A stretch of 64,000 nucleotides of DNA, taken from positions 20,946 to 84,945 of the forward strand of contig CANFQO010000001.1 in NCBI GenBank assembly GCA_947449135.1, in the 5' to 3' direction. The notes beneath the pieces are model-generated. The model was not told the origin of the DNA, ran no database searches, and was given only the letters and a program-made list of their open reading frames with translations. Shown one piece after another: positions 31,307 to 41,137 of this stretch. Within the stretch, counting starts at the first letter, position 1. The number at the start of each line of letters is the position of its first letter. This DNA comes from Planctomycetaceae bacterium (lineage in GTDB: Bacteria > Planctomycetota > Planctomycetia > Pirellulales > UBA1268). A program made the translations under genes and the position numbers.

Positions 31307-32482
31307 GTGAGTCGCACTTTCACAATCGAGCAATCTCGCACCGTTGCACTCGTTCTATTCACCGTCGCACTTTTGACGCAAGCGTTGCAGGCCGGGGAGC
31401 CGGTCGCCGTGGCTGGACGCTGGTCCCTCGAGAACGGCCACGAGAAGCCGCGCTATCTTTTTCGCGACGGCGACCGGGAAATCGACCTCTTCTCCTATCA
31501 CCAGAGTGACTCCAACAGCGACGGCACCGACGAGGTTCAATTGCGGCACGAAGCCGGGGCTCTGGTGATCGAGAGCCAGGGATGGCCCAATCATCCCACG
31601 GCAACGTTTCCCAACACTGGCAATCCCAACACGATCCGGGTGCAAGAGTTTACGTTTCGTCTGCCGCTCGTGCCGCGTCGTGCCGCCGAGATCACACGGC
31701 TGCCGATGGGGCCGATCGGCGTGGCGCTCAACGGCGTCGTGTTTTTCAACCCGTTCGAGCAGGGGGGCATGAACGCGGTCGAAGGCTACTCGGAGGTCTG
31801 GCTCGACAGCTGCTGCGGGCATCCCCAGCAGACTGGAGTTTATCACTACCACAAGTATCCCACCTGCGTGAAAAGCCCGTTCCCCGACGATGGAACGGAG
31901 CATTCGCCGGTCATCGGCTTCGCTTTCGACGGCTTTCCCATCCACGGTCCCTACGAGTCTGCCGGCGTGATGGCGATGGATCTCCATGGCGATCAAAGCC
32001 TCGACGTCTGCAATGGACATGAGGACAAGAGCCGCGGCTATCACTACCACGTCACGCCGGGCCGCTTTCCCTATGTGATCGGCGGGTATCGCGGTGTCCC
32101 CGAGCCGTCGAACAACCGCGGTCTGCGCCGCATGGGGTCGGGGGCCATCGAGGACAACGCTGCGGGTGAGAGCCGTCTCGAACAGGTGATTGCGGATGTC
32201 CGTCCCGGCACGGTCCAGAGGAGTGGTCGCCGCGAGGTTGTGCTCGTACTCGATCCCAAGGCCGCAAACCGTGGGGGGATCCCGTCTGGAAAACCCTCGT
32301 GGGTACAGTTCGGCCCCTACGAGGCCGTGGCGATCGATCGCAAGGGCGACACCGTGACGGCCACGCTCGACGTGCCGGCCGATGCGTCGGTCGGCATGCT
32401 GCTCGACTGCCACGTCGAGTTTGATTCAGACAACCGCACGCGGGTGTTCAAGAAAAACGATGTGTTGCGGGTTTCCGAATGA
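31307..32482 (+). CDS. YHYH domain secreted protein
   Basis: VSRTFTIEQSRTVALVLFTVALLTQALQAGEP...GVALNGVVFFNPFEQGG...GVYHYHKYPTC...GFAFDGFPIHGPYE...CNGHEDKSRGYHYHVTPGRFPYVIGGYRG; GTG start with upstream AAGGA. Confidence 0.85.
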   Translation: MSRTFTIEQSRTVALVLFTVALLTQALQAGEPVAVAGRWSLENGHEKPRYLFRDGDREIDLFSYHQSDSNSDGTDEVQLRHEAGALVIESQGWPNHPTATFPNTGNPNTIRVQEFTFRLPLVPRRAAEITRLPMGPIGVALNGVVFFNPFEQGGMNAVEGYSEVWLDSCCGHPQQTGVYHYHKYPTCVKSPFPDDGTEHSPVIGFAFDGFPIHGPYESAGVMAMDLHGDQSLDVCNGHEDKSRGYHYHVTPGRFPYVIGGYRGVPEPSNNRGLRRMGSGAIEDNAAGESRLEQVIADVRPGTVQRSGRREVVLVLDPKAANRGGIPSGKPSWVQFGPYEAVAIDRKGDTVTATLDVPADASVGMLLDCHVEFDSDNRTRVFKKNDVLRVSE

Positions 32483-32510
32483 CGCATCGTGATACTGTGC
32501 GGGTTGGAGA

Positions 32511-33605
32511 TCATGCGGATCGCCGCTGCCAGCAGGGCCGTTCCACCAGGTGATGGAGCACGACGGCGAGGATGACGCTCGCCCCCCACGCGGCCACCAT
32601 GCCGGCAAACGCCTCTGTCGGAGTCAGCGACCACTGCGAAAGCCAGCCGCTCACCAAGAGGCAGGCCGGAAAGTGGATCAGGAACAGACTGAAAGAGATC
32701 CGTCCGAGGTAGCCAATCACGCGGCTGTCGGGCCAGCGACGTAGCAAGCCGCCTTGGGACGCCAGCAAGATCATCAGGGCCGTGCACGCAGCCACCAGTA
32801 GCCGCGGGCGCCAGTCGACTGCCAGCGATGCTGCGACGAGTCCCAGGTAGCCCCAGAATGCGGCAGCGCCGAGGCTCCCTGAAATCACCCACTGCACGAG
32901 CATCCCAAGGAAGTAGCTACCGAGATAGTAGCAACCCCAGCTGTCGAGCGCCGGATCGCGGTTGAACCAGAAAAGCGACAGAATCGCCGGCGCTGCCAGG
33001 ATCCCCTGCGTCAATGCGAGCGCTCGGCCCGGTTCAACAACACCCGCCATCTGAGTCCATCGCTGCGCCGTCATTGCCACTGCAAGCGACAGAAGGAACA
33101 GCTGAAAGTCGATACCGAGATACCAGATTCCCGCCGAGAGGGGCTCGTATTTCAGCAGGTCTTGCAAGAAGAAGACATGCGCGACGAGCTGCGGCACGGT
33201 CGGTGCTGCCGAGATTGAATCGTGGTCCATCCAGCGGCTGGCTAGGGCGTTAGCGCCGATCGCCACGGGGAGCATCGCGAGGTAGGGGATGCCGATCCTA
33301 CGGTAACGTCGAACGATCTCCAGACAGAACTGCCGCCAGCCGGGTGTGCCAAGCCGAGCGAGATGCTGGGCGGTGCCGAATCCGCCGATCACAAGAAAAA
33401 TCTGCACAACGAACCGTGCGGGGTCGGCAAGCCAGTCGAGCAGAATCGGCGCCAGCGGATAGGCCTGTTCAGCAAGCGGCCCATAGAAGGCGAGGTGATG
33501 CCAGACGAGCAGGTGCGACGAGAATGCCCGCAGCATGTCGATGAATCTGAGACGCCCGGATACCGTGGCGGATGACGAGGACACGAGGCTGACGGCGGTC
33601 GACAT
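32511..33605 (-). CDS. acyltransferase family (acyltransferase 3) membrane protein
   Basis: RLRFIDMLRAFSSHLLVWHHLAFYGP...VVQIFLVIGGFGTAQH...YLGRISFSLFLIHFPACLL...LHHLVERPC. Confidence 0.85.
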   Translation of the reverse strand: MSTAVSLVSSSSATVSGRLRFIDMLRAFSSHLLVWHHLAFYGPLAEQAYPLAPILLDWLADPARFVVQIFLVIGGFGTAQHLARLGTPGWRQFCLEIVRRYRRIGIPYLAMLPVAIGANALASRWMDHDSISAAPTVPQLVAHVFFLQDLLKYEPLSAGIWYLGIDFQLFLLSLAVAMTAQRWTQMAGVVEPGRALALTQGILAAPAILSLFWFNRDPALDSWGCYYLGSYFLGMLVQWVISGSLGAAAFWGYLGLVAASLAVDWRPRLLVAACTALMILLASQGGLLRRWPDSRVIGYLGRISFSLFLIHFPACLLVSGWLSQWSLTPTEAFAGMVAAWGASVILAVVLHHLVERPCWQRRSA

Positions 33606-33707
33606 GGCGGCACATCGGCGACCACCGAGGGCCAGCCGAGAAGAGGGAAACTGCGGTCAGGATCTAAGCCCGCCCTTACACCCACCCGTGAACCGTGGCT
33701 CGACGTG

Positions 33708-34205
33708 TCACGGCTGTACCGGGATCACCGAGGCATGGCCACTCACGCACTGCCACGCGTTGTTCTTGAGCACCCAGACGTTTGTGAATCGTGATTTCCG
33801 TTCGAATGGCTTACCGTCCTTGCCCCGGCCAGCCTCGCGGTAGTCGCCGATGTCGACAGCCACCGTGCCGCCGCCATACACGCGGACATCGATCGAACTG
33901 GCCTCGGAAACCGTGTGCTGCTCGCCCCCCTTCGCGAGCGCTGCGATCCCTTCCGCCTTCGTAAATCGGTGCCCGGACGGCTCTACATAGACGAACTCCG
34001 GAGCCCAGATCCGCTCGAGGATCGTTGGATCATTCTTGAGGTAGGCGATCGACCACTGTGCTGAGAGGTCTTTGATGCCCGCCTCGACGGCGGCTTCCTG
34101 GGCGGGGGTGACAGCCGCCGGCGACTGAGCTCGCGCTGCGGCGCCACACGCTATCACCATCACCAACAGTGCGACACAACGCATGATATGCGGTACATGA
34201 ACCAT
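33708..34205 (-). CDS. nuclear transport factor 2-like / DUF4440 secreted protein
   Basis: MVHVPHIMRCVALLVMVIACGAAARAQS...LSAQWSIAYLKNDPTILERIWAPEFVYVEPSGHRFTKAEGIAAL...VWVLKNNAWQCVSGHAS. Confidence 0.85.
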   Translation of the reverse strand: MVHVPHIMRCVALLVMVIACGAAARAQSPAAVTPAQEAAVEAGIKDLSAQWSIAYLKNDPTILERIWAPEFVYVEPSGHRFTKAEGIAALAKGGEQHTVSEASSIDVRVYGGGTVAVDIGDYREAGRGKDGKPFERKSRFTNVWVLKNNAWQCVSGHASVIPVQP

Positions 34206-34360
34206 GGCGGGCAAGACCTCTCGGCTGGGCACCAGACATCGCTGTTGATGGTGCGGTGGCGGAAGCGAGCGCACCCGGTGGCGCTTGCGGATCAAGCATA
34301 GCAGCGCCTCGAGACTATGCCGCCACCCGAATCAAAAGCGGGAAGTAGGCATATGCGAGG

Positions 34361-36421
34361 CTAATGTCCCGCGCCCTGAAGAGGCTTCGACGCCGCACGA
34401 ATATCAGCAGGCGCGGCTCGCGAGGGACCGGCTTCCCGGATCGCGGAGAGTACCTGCGTTTCTGTGATCAGGTCGCGGAGCACAATCGGCTCGGGGGGCC
34501 GGTCCCCTGAGCGGGCAGGCGGAAAGACGGCCAGCACCGGAATCGACTTGCTCTGGAGGCTCTCAAGCATGAGCTTGATCTCGGGGGAGCCGTCGGTCCA
34601 GTCGGCCAACAGCGGAACCACGCGATTGCGATCGATTTCCGCCTTCACCTTCGATGTCTCGATCGCTGTAGCGAGGTTGTACTTACAGGTCATGCACCAG
34701 TCGGCCGAAAAATCGACCAACACTGTCGCGCCCTTCTGCCGGAGGTCGGCGAGCCGATCCCGCGAGAACGGCTCCCACGGGATCACCGAGGTGACCGGCC
34801 CCAGAAACATGAAGGCGAGGGTGCCGACCGTCGCCACGATGCCGCCGGCCGTCAACCACCGACCAAACCCGACCTCTCCCGCCCGCGCCTGCTGAGCGCG
34901 GCCGATCCACCAGCAGGCGGCCCAGATGCCGATCAACAGTGCAAAGGTCGGCACGAACCAGTCGTGGTTGAGGAACGTGAAGAGGAAGACGACTGTGCCG
35001 AGCATCACAAACCCGAGCACCTCCTTGAGCGTCTCCATCCAGGCGCCCGGCTTCGGCAAGAATTTCACGAAGCCCGGAAACAGTCCGACGAGTAGATAGG
35101 GCAGCGCCATGCCGGTGGCGATGGCGGCAAAGACTGCGTAGGTCACGCCGGTCGACTGCGTGAGCGTGAAGCCGAAGACCGGTCCCAGGAAGGGCCCACT
35201 GCAGGGTGTGGCCAGCACGGTGCTCAGCACGCCCTTGAGGAAGGAGGCGAGTGGCCCCTCCTGTGACTGCACCCGTCCGGCGTTGGCACCGATGAAGCCC
35301 GGAATCGGCAGTTCCCAGACGCCGAGAAAAGAGAGCGCAAAGGCAAACACGATCGCGGCCATCGCAATGTTGAAGCTCGACGACGTGAACTGCTCTCCCC
35401 AGGCGAGATTTGTCCCCGCCAGACCTATGTTGGCCGCCACGCTGGCCGTGGCCAGCACAAAGAACACGGCGAAGAGACCGGCGCAATACCAGAGGTTGAG
35501 TTGGAAGATCTCCTGGCGGGCCCGGCCCGACTGCTGGGCAAACGACATCAGTTTGAGGCCCAGCACCGGCAGCACGCAGGGCATCAGGTTGAGAATCAAT
35601 CCACCCACAAGACCCATCAAGAGCGCTATAGGGAGCGACACCGGCACGCTCCCGCGTGCGTTGCTGGCCCGAGGACTGGTGCCCTGATCGACCGACTCGG
35701 GCCCGGCTGGACCGACCATGGCCATGGGCAATCCGCTGCCGCCCGCAGCGACTGGCGAATCACGATTGGGTTCGACCGCCGCAGAACCTGTCGGTGCAGC
35801 ATCAGACGGCACTGGAGTGGCAATCGTCACTCCCGATGTGTCGGCCGTAAAGGCGATCGTTTCCGGCGGGGTGCAGGCATTGTCACGGCACAGTTGCAGG
35901 CTCACGCTGCCACGCACTTCCGTGCCCTTGCCAGAAGGATTCGGGGCGAGCGGAGCCCTCCAGATGACGACTCCGTCGTGTTCCTCGACCACGAGCCCAT
36001 TCCACCCCGGAACATCTTTGACGGTCCGCTTGTGGGGCGGTTCGTCCGGACGAAACGGGCCGGCAAGCGCGACTGGCGAATCGGCGGCGAGCACGATCGT
36101 GGTCGGCTTCGGACCACCGGGCTTCTGCTCCAACGAATAGAGGTGCCAGCCGTCCTCGAGAGTGGCGGTCACGACAAGGATGTCGGCCTGCGGCCCCGGC
36201 TCAATCTTCGCCGTGATCTGGGCCGGGCTGCCCAGCGCAGCCGAGATCGACGCGAGAGGATCAAAGGGGACTGTTTCCACGTCTGCCGCCACAGCGGCGT
36301 CCGGACATGGCCAGCCTCCCACCAGTGGAGCCCAGATCAGGGCCACGGCACCGACCGCGCGGCATATCCTGCGCAGCTTCACAACAGTAGAGAGGGAAGA
36401 AAAAATATGCATGCGTTCCAT
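34361..36421 (-). CDS. thiol:disulfide interchange protein (DsbD-like): DsbC-like N-terminal domain, CcdA-type membrane domain, thioredoxin domain
   Basis: LILNLMPCVLPVLGLKLMSFAQQSG..., LATPCSGPFLGPVFGF, VLVDFSADWCMTCKYN. Confidence 0.93.
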   Translation of the reverse strand: MERMHIFSSLSTVVKLRRICRAVGAVALIWAPLVGGWPCPDAAVAADVETVPFDPLASISAALGSPAQITAKIEPGPQADILVVTATLEDGWHLYSLEQKPGGPKPTTIVLAADSPVALAGPFRPDEPPHKRTVKDVPGWNGLVVEEHDGVVIWRAPLAPNPSGKGTEVRGSVSLQLCRDNACTPPETIAFTADTSGVTIATPVPSDAAPTGSAAVEPNRDSPVAAGGSGLPMAMVGPAGPESVDQGTSPRASNARGSVPVSLPIALLMGLVGGLILNLMPCVLPVLGLKLMSFAQQSGRARQEIFQLNLWYCAGLFAVFFVLATASVAANIGLAGTNLAWGEQFTSSSFNIAMAAIVFAFALSFLGVWELPIPGFIGANAGRVQSQEGPLASFLKGVLSTVLATPCSGPFLGPVFGFTLTQSTGVTYAVFAAIATGMALPYLLVGLFPGFVKFLPKPGAWMETLKEVLGFVMLGTVVFLFTFLNHDWFVPTFALLIGIWAACWWIGRAQQARAGEVGFGRWLTAGGIVATVGTLAFMFLGPVTSVIPWEPFSRDRLADLRQKGATVLVDFSADWCMTCKYNLATAIETSKVKAEIDRNRVVPLLADWTDGSPEIKLMLESLQSKSIPVLAVFPPARSGDRPPEPIVLRDLITETQVLSAIREAGPSRAAPADIRAASKPLQGAGH

Positions 36422-36489
36422 CTGGCGCCGACGCTCACTGACGCCGCTCGGTTGCGGACACAAACCCATCCTTGGTTGTCGGTAGATTT

Positions 36490-36519
36490 AGTTTACCCGC
36501 TCCAATTTCAGACGGTCAA
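36490..36519 (-). promoter_or_regulatory. candidate sigma70-type promoter for the dsbD-like gene
   Basis: Minus strand TTGACC-N18-TAAACT, about 60-70 bp upstream of ATG 36421. Confidence 0.35.
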
Positions 36520-36542
36520 TCGAAATTCCCGTCACCGGATCT

Positions 36543-37592
36543 TCAGGGCGTGACGAGGGCGTCGGGCAGTTCCTGCAGCAGACTGTCGATGCGGGCGAGT
36601 ACCCGCTGTGGATCCGCAAAGGTCCGCTGTTCGTCCAATATCCAGCGAAACCAGTTGTCGAGACCAAAGACGACAGCAGTCGCATGAAAAAAGGAAATCA
36701 GACCGACGTCGACGCTGGACAAGGGCCGTTCGACGTCATACGCCGTCATCGCCTCAGGCCAGCGATCACAGAGCGAGCGTTGCTGGTTTCTTGCCGGAGC
36801 GTGCCAGCTTCCCAGCAGCCGGGCGAGATCGGTGACAGGCGTATCGATGCCAGCGGCATGCAAATCGAGGATGCCCGTCACACGATCGGAGCGTCGATCC
36901 GCGAACAAGATGTGGTCGCACCAGACATCACGGAGGACGACCTGCTGCAAGCACTCCGCCGGCCGCATGTCGGCCAATCGCTCAATGAATGCATCTCCGC
37001 CACAACTCGCGAAGATGGAGATGGCTGCATCGAAGCGAGCGGCAATGCCGGCCAGTGGCGACCTCGTGGTGGCCTGCGGCAGAGCCGCGCGGCGGCTCTG
37101 CCAGGAGATCGCGCGAAGCTGACACGCCTGTTCGATCCGACGGCCGACTCCGGGGGAGAGCCCCGTGCGCACCGGCTGCCCCGGCAAGCGGGCAGCGGCG
37201 AGGTGGAGCCGCGCCAGCGCCGCCGCTGCCGCAGCAGCCTGCGGGGGCGTGGGGCAGGGGATCGCCTCGCCCGGCATGAAGCGGACCAGTTCCCAGAGCA
37301 CGCCGGACGAATCAGTCACGATCGTGTCGCCATCGACGGCTGGCATCACCTCCGGTACCTGCGTGAGGCCCTCGGCCCGGAGGTGCATGACGAGGCGGTG
37401 AACAAACCGGGCATGCTCGACGGAAGCCGCGGCATGAAAGCTCTTGAGCACGAACCGACCCGAAATGTCGGGCAGTTCCACCGCAAACACCTGCGACCCA
37501 CTGAACCCCGGCGTGCCCACAGGAGTGACGCTCACTGGCGCTGCGGCACACCAGCGGCGGCAGAGTTCAGCGAGTGGTGTAGTGGACTGCAT
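36543..37592 (-). CDS. phosphotransferase family protein (aminoglycoside phosphotransferase fold)
   Basis: GFSGSQVFAVELPDISGRFVLKSF...LVRFMPGEAI...VVLRDVWCDHILFADRRSDRVTGILDLHAAGIDTPVTDLARLL; longer start at 37670 possible. Confidence 0.85.
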   Translation of the reverse strand: MQSTTPLAELCRRWCAAAPVSVTPVGTPGFSGSQVFAVELPDISGRFVLKSFHAAASVEHARFVHRLVMHLRAEGLTQVPEVMPAVDGDTIVTDSSGVLWELVRFMPGEAIPCPTPPQAAAAAAALARLHLAAARLPGQPVRTGLSPGVGRRIEQACQLRAISWQSRRAALPQATTRSPLAGIAARFDAAISIFASCGGDAFIERLADMRPAECLQQVVLRDVWCDHILFADRRSDRVTGILDLHAAGIDTPVTDLARLLGSWHAPARNQQRSLCDRWPEAMTAYDVERPLSSVDVGLISFFHATAVVFGLDNWFRWILDEQRTFADPQRVLARIDSLLQELPDALVTP

Positions 37593-37927
37593 CGGTGCGG
37601 GAGCCAGAATGGGTGACGGGGTGGCTTCATGGGAGCCATGGCATGCCTGCCATTTTCGCTTGGCGGGCATCCTGACCGGCAGTCTTTCTACTCACCAGAG
37701 AGGAGCCGGGATCGGCGAAGGTGGAGGAGACGAGGAGGATGTCCGACTTGTTGTGCGCACCATACCTTCCAGGGTGGCAAGTCGGAATCTCCGAGCGACG
37801 GAACCTTTGCCGTCCCGGCGGTGCTGCGGAGTTGATGCAGCGCGGCATGGAGGGGCGGTGAAGCGGCCCTGAGACCTGAAATTGGTCGGCGGGGCAGGGC
37901 GATGCTAGTCTGAAGGGTCGGAGATCT

Positions 37928-40729
37928 ATGACTGTCCCGGATCGAAACGGAGCGAGCATCGAGATGCGTAAACGTCGGCTGATGGCGGTGATTGGGATCG
38001 TACTCATCACGGGTGGCATCGCGGTTCCCCTGACCGTTTCCGTTCAGGCCGAGGACGCCCCGGCGAAGCCTGTCACTCCGTCGCAGGAGCCGAAGGCCGA
38101 TACCCCTGCGCCGACCACGCCGGCGCCCCCTGCCAAGGACGCCGCCGAAGCCAAGCCCGCTGATCCCAAGGCCGATGGCAAGAGCTCCAAGCCCACCTTC
38201 GCCGTGCTGCTCAAGGACGCGACGAAGATCAGCGGCCTGATTCCGCTCTGGCGGAAGGACGAGAAAGTCTATGCCGAACTCACCGACTCCCTGCTCGGCA
38301 AGGAGTTCTTCGTGCTCATCTCTATCGCTCGCGGCATCGGCGACCGCTTTCTCCTCGGTGGGATGAGCTGGGGGGACGGCGACGACTGGGTGTGGCAGTT
38401 TCGCAAGGTCGACGACAACATCCAGATTATCCGTAAGAACGTGCGGTTCTTTGCCGACAAGGGCAGCCCCGAGGAGAAGGCGGTCGACCTCGCCTATACC
38501 GATAGCGTGCTCTTCAGTGTTCCGATCGCGACGACCGGACCGGCCGGTGGCCACGTCATCGATCTGTCGCCAATCTTCTTCACCGACCTTCCGCAGATTT
38601 CGGCATTGCTGCCGGGCTTTTCGTTCGCGCGAGATCGCTCCACATGGGCACGCGTCAAGGGCTTCCCCGACAACGTGGAGTTGGAGGTGGCCGCAACCTA
38701 CGGTTCGAGCGGCACGCAGAGCATCGACACGGTTCCCGATTCACGCGGCGCGACGATCACAGTGCACTACTCGCTCAGCCTGCTCCCACAGAACAGCTAC
38801 AAGCCCCGACTGGCGGACGACCGCGTTGGCTACTTCGTGACGGCCCTCAAGGACTTCTCGCAAAAGGTCGACGAAGACCGGTTCGTGCGTTACATCAACC
38901 GCTGGAACCTGGAAAAGGCCGATCCCGCGGCTCCGGTTTCACCCCCAAAGAAGCCCATCGTGTTCTGGATCGAGAAGACGGTGCCGTTCAAGTATCGGCA
39001 GGCCATCCGAGAAGGCATCGAGTCGTGGAACGTGGCTTTTGAGAAGGCCGGCTTCGCCACCGCGATCGAGGTCCGCCAGCAGCCCGAGACCACCGACTGG
39101 GATCCCGAAGATGTCAATTACAACACGTTTCGCTGGATCACGGCTGGCGCCAGCTTCGCCATGGGCCCATCCCGGGTGAATCCACGGACCGGCCAGATCC
39201 TCGATGCGGACATCATTTTCGACGGCGATTTCCTGCGGTCCTGGCGGACGGAGTATGAGACGTTCACGCCGCAGAGCGTGGCGATGCTCACCGGCGGCTT
39301 AGCCCGTCGCGAGGGCGTCCATGGCCATGCTCACGATCCGGCACACGCCTGCGGCTGCTCCCTCTTCGACGGCCACGCGAGAGAGACCGCATTGGCGGCG
39401 ACAGCCCTGGCCGCCAATGCCGAGGGCGGTCTGTCGGAAGCCAATAAGGACAAACTGGTGCTCCAGGGTCTGAAGCTCGTCGCGATGCACGAGGTTGGGC
39501 ATACGCTGGGGCTGCGGCACAACTTCAAGGGGAGTGCCTTCCGGTCGCTGGCCGACATCAACGATGTGTCGAAGACCGCAGCGACCGGCGCGAGCACGAG
39601 CGTGATGGACTATATCCCGGTGAACATCGTGCCGAAGGGCAAGACGCAGGGTGACTACTACACCGCACAACTTGGCCCCTACGACCTGTGGGCGATCGAG
39701 TATGGCTACAAGCCACTCTCCGGTGGCACCCCCGAGGCCGAATTGCCAGAACTCGAAAAGATCGCCACCCGCAGCGGTGAGCCGGTGCTTGCCTATTCAA
39801 CTGACGAGGAAACCGAGTTCGGGGACCCCGACCCGCTCTCCAACCGCTTCGACCTGGGAAACGATCCCCTGGAGTTCGCGAGCAGCCGTGCTGAACTGGT
39901 GGCCCAGTTGATGCCCGTCATCGCCGACAGAATGACCGCCAAGGATAAGGACGGCACGACGGGTGGCTACGAGCGGGTGCGACAGGCATTCGGGGTGCTG
40001 CTGGCTGCCCACGGGCAGGCGATGTATGCAGCATCGCGGCTTGTCGGCGGACTCCACACCTCACGAAGCCACAAGGGAGATGCCAATGCTCCGACTCCCT
40101 TCCGCGTGGTCGAGCCGCAGAAGCAGCGGGATGCTCTCGCGCTTTTGGAGCGGCAGATGTTCAGTGCTCAGCCCTTCACGTTTTCCCCCGAACTCTACAA
40201 TCAGCTCGTGGCCACCAACTGGTCGCACTGGGGCAGCACTTCGCCAGACCGCGAGGACTACCCCGTGCACGACGCGATCCTGATGTGGCAGAGTCGCGTA
40301 CTCGGCAGGCTGCTCAACCCACTCACGCTCGACCGGATCCAGGACAGCGAACTCAAGGTACCGGCCGACCAGGATGCCTTCACCACCGCCGAACTGCTCG
40401 ATCGGCTCACGAAATCGATCATGGCCGAGGTCGACACGACCGCCCCCGGCGACTACACCGTGCGGAAGCCTGCGGTGGGGAGTCTGCGACGAAACCTGCA
40501 GCGGCAGTATGTCTCCCGCCTGGCGTCGCTGGCCATCGCTCCGAGTGGTGTGACGCCGGACGCACAGGCGATCGCGGCAGCCCAACTTCGGTCGCTCGAG
40601 GGCCGAATTGGCACACTCCTTGCGAAGAACGACGTGAAACTCGATGACTACTCCCGAGCGCACCTCGGCGAGATGCAAATGCGGATTCGTAAGGTGCTCG
40701 ACGCCAGCCTCGAACTTACCAGCCCCTGA
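37928..40729 (+). CDS. zinc-dependent metalloprotease (DUF5117/DUF4953-type)
   Basis: 933 aa; signal peptide, VRYINRWNLEKADP...KPIVFWIEKTVPFKYRQAIREGIESWNVAFEKAGF...MHEVGHTLGLRHNFKGS; alternative start at 37964. Confidence 0.93.
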   Translation: MTVPDRNGASIEMRKRRLMAVIGIVLITGGIAVPLTVSVQAEDAPAKPVTPSQEPKADTPAPTTPAPPAKDAAEAKPADPKADGKSSKPTFAVLLKDATKISGLIPLWRKDEKVYAELTDSLLGKEFFVLISIARGIGDRFLLGGMSWGDGDDWVWQFRKVDDNIQIIRKNVRFFADKGSPEEKAVDLAYTDSVLFSVPIATTGPAGGHVIDLSPIFFTDLPQISALLPGFSFARDRSTWARVKGFPDNVELEVAATYGSSGTQSIDTVPDSRGATITVHYSLSLLPQNSYKPRLADDRVGYFVTALKDFSQKVDEDRFVRYINRWNLEKADPAAPVSPPKKPIVFWIEKTVPFKYRQAIREGIESWNVAFEKAGFATAIEVRQQPETTDWDPEDVNYNTFRWITAGASFAMGPSRVNPRTGQILDADIIFDGDFLRSWRTEYETFTPQSVAMLTGGLARREGVHGHAHDPAHACGCSLFDGHARETALAATALAANAEGGLSEANKDKLVLQGLKLVAMHEVGHTLGLRHNFKGSAFRSLADINDVSKTAATGASTSVMDYIPVNIVPKGKTQGDYYTAQLGPYDLWAIEYGYKPLSGGTPEAELPELEKIATRSGEPVLAYSTDEETEFGDPDPLSNRFDLGNDPLEFASSRAELVAQLMPVIADRMTAKDKDGTTGGYERVRQAFGVLLAAHGQAMYAASRLVGGLHTSRSHKGDANAPTPFRVVEPQKQRDALALLERQMFSAQPFTFSPELYNQLVATNWSHWGSTSPDREDYPVHDAILMWQSRVLGRLLNPLTLDRIQDSELKVPADQDAFTTAELLDRLTKSIMAEVDTTAPGDYTVRKPAVGSLRRNLQRQYVSRLASLAIAPSGVTPDAQAIAAAQLRSLEGRIGTLLAKNDVKLDDYSRAHLGEMQMRIRKVLDASLELTSP

Positions 40730-40789
40730 AGCGCGCGATCGGCCGTCGCGTCTGGAGCCTGCTCTGGAATACCACAGGAAACTTTCGTC

Positions 40790-41137
40790 ATGCGTCTGGT
40801 CGTCGCCGTGCTGAAGCCGGCACAGGTGGAAGCGGTGCGGCAGGCGCTGGCCGCGATTCACGTGACCCGGCTGACGATCTGCGATGCGCAGGGCTATGGC
40901 GGCAATGACGGTGTCGGCCAGGCTGCACTGACTCAGGAGTCTGTCATGGAGATCGCGGTCAACGATGATTTCCTGGAGCGGACCGTCGATACGGTCCACA
41001 AGGCGATGCACCTCGGCGAGACGGTGAGTGGCGATGCCGGCAACACTGTCCAGAGCCAGTCCGGCAGCCTGTTTGTGCTGCCGATTCACGAGGCCGTTCA
41101 ACTCTATCGCGAAGTTCGCGGACCGGAGGCCGTATGA
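40790..41137 (+). CDS. divergent PII-like (GlnB/GlnK family) protein
   Basis: MRLVVAVLKPAQVEAVRQALAAIHVTRLTICDAQGYGGNDG...MEIAVNDDFLERTVDTVHKAMH...GSLFVLPIHEAVQLYREVRGPEAV. Confidence 0.85.
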   Translation: MRLVVAVLKPAQVEAVRQALAAIHVTRLTICDAQGYGGNDGVGQAALTQESVMEIAVNDDFLERTVDTVHKAMHLGETVSGDAGNTVQSQSGSLFVLPIHEAVQLYREVRGPEAV

